Part shown: one piece after another, positions 59,746-64,000 of the stretch
Layout of the letters: each line of letters starts with the position of its first letter
Position numbering within the stretch: position 1 is the stretch's first letter
Source: Saccharothrix australiensis
GTDB lineage: Bacteria > Actinomycetota > Actinomycetes > Mycobacteriales > Pseudonocardiaceae
Length of the DNA stretch: 64,000 nucleotides
Assembly: GCF_003634935.1 (NCBI RefSeq)
Contig: NZ_RBXO01000001.1
Location: 1,116,001-1,180,000 of the forward strand
Direction: 5' to 3'
Position numbers and translations under genes: made by a program
Notes under the pieces: generated by a model
What the model was told of the DNA's origin: nothing
Database searches by the model: none
What the model saw: the letters and a program-made list of their open reading frames with translations, nothing else

Positions 59746-59891
59746 TCACCCGGCCATTTTCGCGGCTTTCCGCGCCGCCTTCTCCGCTTTCTTGATCGCC
59801 TTCGCGCGCGCTTTCCGCAGGGCGACCACGGGGCACCGGTCGCAGCGGGGCTCGGAGCGGCGGCACTTCTTCTTGACTTCGCCTTGCCCAC
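59746..59891 (-). pseudogene. Small Cys-rich basic protein, frameshifted
   Basis: GTG at 59891 has GGAGG six bases upstream and begins VGKAK. A one-base loss relative to the expected frame then breaks it: shifting back one base gives KKKCRRSEPRCDRCPVVALR and a long Lys/Ala helix ending KMAG at the stop 59746-59748. The Cys motif (CxxxxxxCxxC) and basic tail look like a small zinc or iron-sulfur protein. It may be a pseudogene, a sequencing error, or need frameshifting; no classic slippery heptamer is visible. Confidence 0.6.
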
Positions 59892-60056
59892 GTGGCGCCT
59901 CCCGATCGACCGGGTGTCCCCGGACCGGGTGAGGCTGACCTCACGCTGCGTGCCTGTGTGGTAATGGCAGCGGTGCGGGTAGGCTGTTCAACGGCTCGCG
60001 CATTCCCCACGTCCTGGCGCCTGCCCATCCTCGACAGACAGCTCTAGGAGTTCCGC

Positions 60057-61958
<1,902 letters not shown>

Positions 61959-61970
61959 CGACCTGCGTGA

Positions 61971-62004
61971 ACGCGCCCGCCGGCACCCCTGCCGGCGGGC
62001 GCGT
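61971..62004 (+). terminator. Terminator after typA
   Basis: A perfect 14-bp stem (61971-61984 with 61991-62004) and a 6-base loop, 12 bases after the stop. Confidence 0.88.
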
Positions 62005-62160
62005 CCGCGTGCCGGCCCGCGACGCACCCCCTTGACGAGGTGCAGGTCCGGGGGTGCGACCGCCCACATCGGCCAACCGGGACGCGCCCGAGGCCGTCCT
62101 ACCAAGGTGAAAATCGGGGTCCTCGGTCAACCGCCCTCCCTGTCTGGCACCCTCGTGACC

Positions 62161-63858
62161 ATGACTCGGTCTGGGGGGGCCCGCACGCGCCCGGGTGTTC
62201 TGGTGGTGCTGGTCGCGCTGCTCGCCGCGGTGTCGGCGTGCTCGGTCACACCGCCGCCCCCGCTGGTGCCGTCCACGCCGGGCATGACCGTCGTGCCGAA
62301 GGAGAAGCTGAACGAGGTCGTCGTCGGGGTGGACGACGTCAAGGGCAGCTACAACCCCCACACGATGGCCGGGCAGTCGACGGTCACCACGGCGCTCGCG
62401 TCGCTGCTGCTGCCCAGCACGTTCCGGGCCGACGCCGACGGCAGCCCGCGCGTCGACCTCGACCTGCTGGTCGGCGCCGAGGTCACGAAGGCCGAGCCGT
62501 ACACCGTCACCTACACGATCCGGCGGGACGCCTCCTGGTCCGACGGCGCGCCGATCGCCGCCGAGGACTTCGTCTACCTGTGGGAGCGGATGCGCGCCGA
62601 GCCGGGCGTGGTCGACCCGGCGGGCTACCGGCTGGTCTCCGACATCACCTCCCGCGAGGGCGGCAAGGTCGTCGAGGTCGTCTTCCGCCACCCCTACCCC
62701 GGCTGGCGCAGCCTGTTCACCAACCTGCTGCCCGCCCACCTGCTCAAGGACGCGCCCGGCGGGTGGGCCGCCGCGCTGACCGACAGCTTCCCGGCGACCG
62801 CGGGCCCGTTCGCCGTCCGCACGCTCGACCAGCCGCGCGGCGAGATCATCCTGGAGCGCAACGACCGGTTCTGGGAGCAGCCGGCCGCGCTCGACCGGGT
62901 GGTGCTGCGCCGGGCGAGCCAGTCCGCCACGCTGGACGCGCTCAAGACCGGAGACGACCAGGCCGCGCTCGTCCGCGCCGACGAGAAGTCGTTGAAAGGC
63001 ATCGACGACCTCGCCCGGACAACGCCCCTGACAACGGCCGTCGTCCCCCGCGCCGAGGTGGTGCAGGTGCTGGCCAGGCCCGCCGCGCCCCAGATGACCG
63101 ACGTCCGGGTGCGCCAGGCGGTGCTGAACGCGCTCGACCGGGACGAGCTGATCGCCGCCGGCACCCGCAAGGGGCCCGCCGCCGAGCTCAGGGCCGACGC
63201 CCAGGTCGTGCCGCCCACCAAGGCCGGTTACCAGCCGACGTTCCAGCCCAACCCGACGCCGGTCGCCCAACTGCTGACCGAGGCCGGCTACACGCCGCAG
63301 AACGGCGGCTGGGCGCGGGACGGTAAACAACTGTCGCTCACCATCGCCGCACCCGACGGCGTCGAGCCGTATGTGACCGTCGCGCACCAGGTCCAGCGTC
63401 AACTGTCATTGTCCGGAATCGCCGGACGGGTCCTTACAACGCCGCCGAATCAGTTGTTCGGACGTGATCTCTCCGGCACGGCGACAACCGACGTCGAGGT
63501 GGTCGACATTGCGGTGGTGCCGCGCGTCGACACCGGTGATTCCGCCGCGGCGCTCGCTTCCGCATTCGGCTGCCGCGCCTCGTTGGGCGACGTCAGTACA
63601 CCCATTCCGGCGAATCTGTCGGGTTTCTGCGATCAGTCCGTCCAGACCACGATCGAGGACGCGCTGACCGGGAACGTGCTGCTGTCCGACGCCCTGGCGC
63701 GCGTCGAGCCGGTGCTCTGGCAACAGGCGGTCGCGATGCCGTTGTTCCAGGTAGCGGACCTGCTGGTGGTCCTGCCGCAGGCCCAGAACGTGACCGCGGG
63801 CGCCCCCTTCGCGGGTCCGCTCAGCGGTGCGTCCACCTGGCGCAGGGAAGGCCGCTGA
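62161..63858 (+). CDS. ABC transporter substrate-binding lipoprotein, family 5
   Basis: 565 residues. Signal peptide with lipobox VSAC (Cys at about residue 26), then a peptide/nickel-binding family 5 fold: YNPHTMAGQSTVTTALASLLLPS, RRDASWSDGAPIAAEDFVYLWERM, ILERNDRFWEQ, VRQAVLNALDRDELIAAG. It probably binds peptides; it lacks adjacent permeases in the window, which may lie downstream. ATG at 62161 follows CACCCT by seven bases; GTG at 62155 is possible. Confidence 0.93.
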   Translation: MTRSGGARTRPGVLVVLVALLAAVSACSVTPPPPLVPSTPGMTVVPKEKLNEVVVGVDDVKGSYNPHTMAGQSTVTTALASLLLPSTFRADADGSPRVDLDLLVGAEVTKAEPYTVTYTIRRDASWSDGAPIAAEDFVYLWERMRAEPGVVDPAGYRLVSDITSREGGKVVEVVFRHPYPGWRSLFTNLLPAHLLKDAPGGWAAALTDSFPATAGPFAVRTLDQPRGEIILERNDRFWEQPAALDRVVLRRASQSATLDALKTGDDQAALVRADEKSLKGIDDLARTTPLTTAVVPRAEVVQVLARPAAPQMTDVRVRQAVLNALDRDELIAAGTRKGPAAELRADAQVVPPTKAGYQPTFQPNPTPVAQLLTEAGYTPQNGGWARDGKQLSLTIAAPDGVEPYVTVAHQVQRQLSLSGIAGRVLTTPPNQLFGRDLSGTATTDVEVVDIAVVPRVDTGDSAAALASAFGCRASLGDVSTPIPANLSGFCDQSVQTTIEDALTGNVLLSDALARVEPVLWQQAVAMPLFQVADLLVVLPQAQNVTAGAPFAGPLSGASTWRREGR

Positions 63859-63919
63859 CCGCCGGCGCGCCGCATTGGCCTTGGTTCGCCGCGTGTCGAA
63901 GTGCGTGCGCTGTGCAATA

Positions 63920-63949
63920 TTGACAGTATTCCAGGTGTCCGGTTAACGA
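63920..63949 (+). promoter_or_regulatory. Consensus-like promoter near the window end
   Basis: TTGACA at 63920-63925, then 17 or 18 bases to TTAACG/TAACGA at 63943-63949. It would drive a gene beyond the window. 63859-63919 shows no gene. Confidence 0.6.
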
Positions 63950-64000
63950 TCCTCCCGCGCGGTAACGACGGAGTAGCTTGCTGCTACCGGCGTGTCACCC

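Overview
The window is high-GC actinobacterial chromosome, most consistent with Pseudonocardiales (a Saccharothrix/Lentzea/Actinosynnema-like organism). The reasons are a mycothiol S-conjugate amidase, GC-saturated third codon positions, many GTG starts, several apparently leaderless genes, and a gene order that follows the mycobacterial greA-mca-uppS-phoH2-fum-glpX-xseB-xseA-ispH-ychF block (Rv1080c to Rv1112 in M. tuberculosis, from memory of that genome). The genus is an inference.

Layout. 1-10.5 kb: an Lrp/AsnC gene cut by the window edge, then greA, a DUF4307 membrane protein, mca with a small membrane partner, a metallophosphoesterase, a YyaL-type thioredoxin-domain protein, an unknown RHH-like protein, an atypical M1 peptidase, a decayed integrase between direct repeats that duplicate the 3' end of the hemolysin III gene, that gene itself (trhA), and a short-chain cis-prenyl transferase. 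10.8-15.3 kb: two paralogous secreted acidic proteins with a shared upstream motif, a DUF885 metallopeptidase-like gene and phoH2. 15.4-19.7 kb: a membrane protein overlapping a solute-binding/VWA protein, then a divergent ABC-2 exporter. 19.7-34 kb: guaB1, ligB with an internal minisatellite, a MocR regulator facing an EamA transporter, fumC, a ferredoxin-NADP reductase, two secreted enzymes, glpX, the coupled xseA/xseB group and ispH. 34-45.6 kb: a quasi-palindromic element, DUF6542, rmuC, sbcDC, an ABC exporter, alkylation-repair genes (ada-alkA, ogt) and ychF. 45.7-51.3 kb: GT87, a pterin dehydratase, and a TPP riboswitch with thiBPQ. 51.4-64 kb: an ABC-2 exporter, a LolA-like lipoprotein-carrier homologue facing a two-component system, a NUDIX fusion, trpS with an attenuator, YciI, a frameshifted Cys-rich gene, typA and a peptide-binding lipoprotein.

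How it works together. Most of the window is housekeeping: DNA repair (ligB, sbcCD, xseAB, rmuC, ada-alkA, ogt), central and isoprenoid metabolism (fumC, glpX, ispH, uppS-like), translation and GTPases (trpS, typA, ychF) and mycothiol-dependent detoxification. Accessory signals lie between these genes. The best supported are a leader peptide with tandem Trp codons before an unusual TrpRS; 46-bp att-like repeats around an integrase relic in the trhA 3' end; two acidic secreted paralogues with a common operator-like motif; a 365-bp inverted element with codon-like divergence between its arms; a dispersed 51-bp palindrome present twice, once fused to the sbcC stop; and tandem CTGAGA boxes between a LolA-like gene and its probable regulator.
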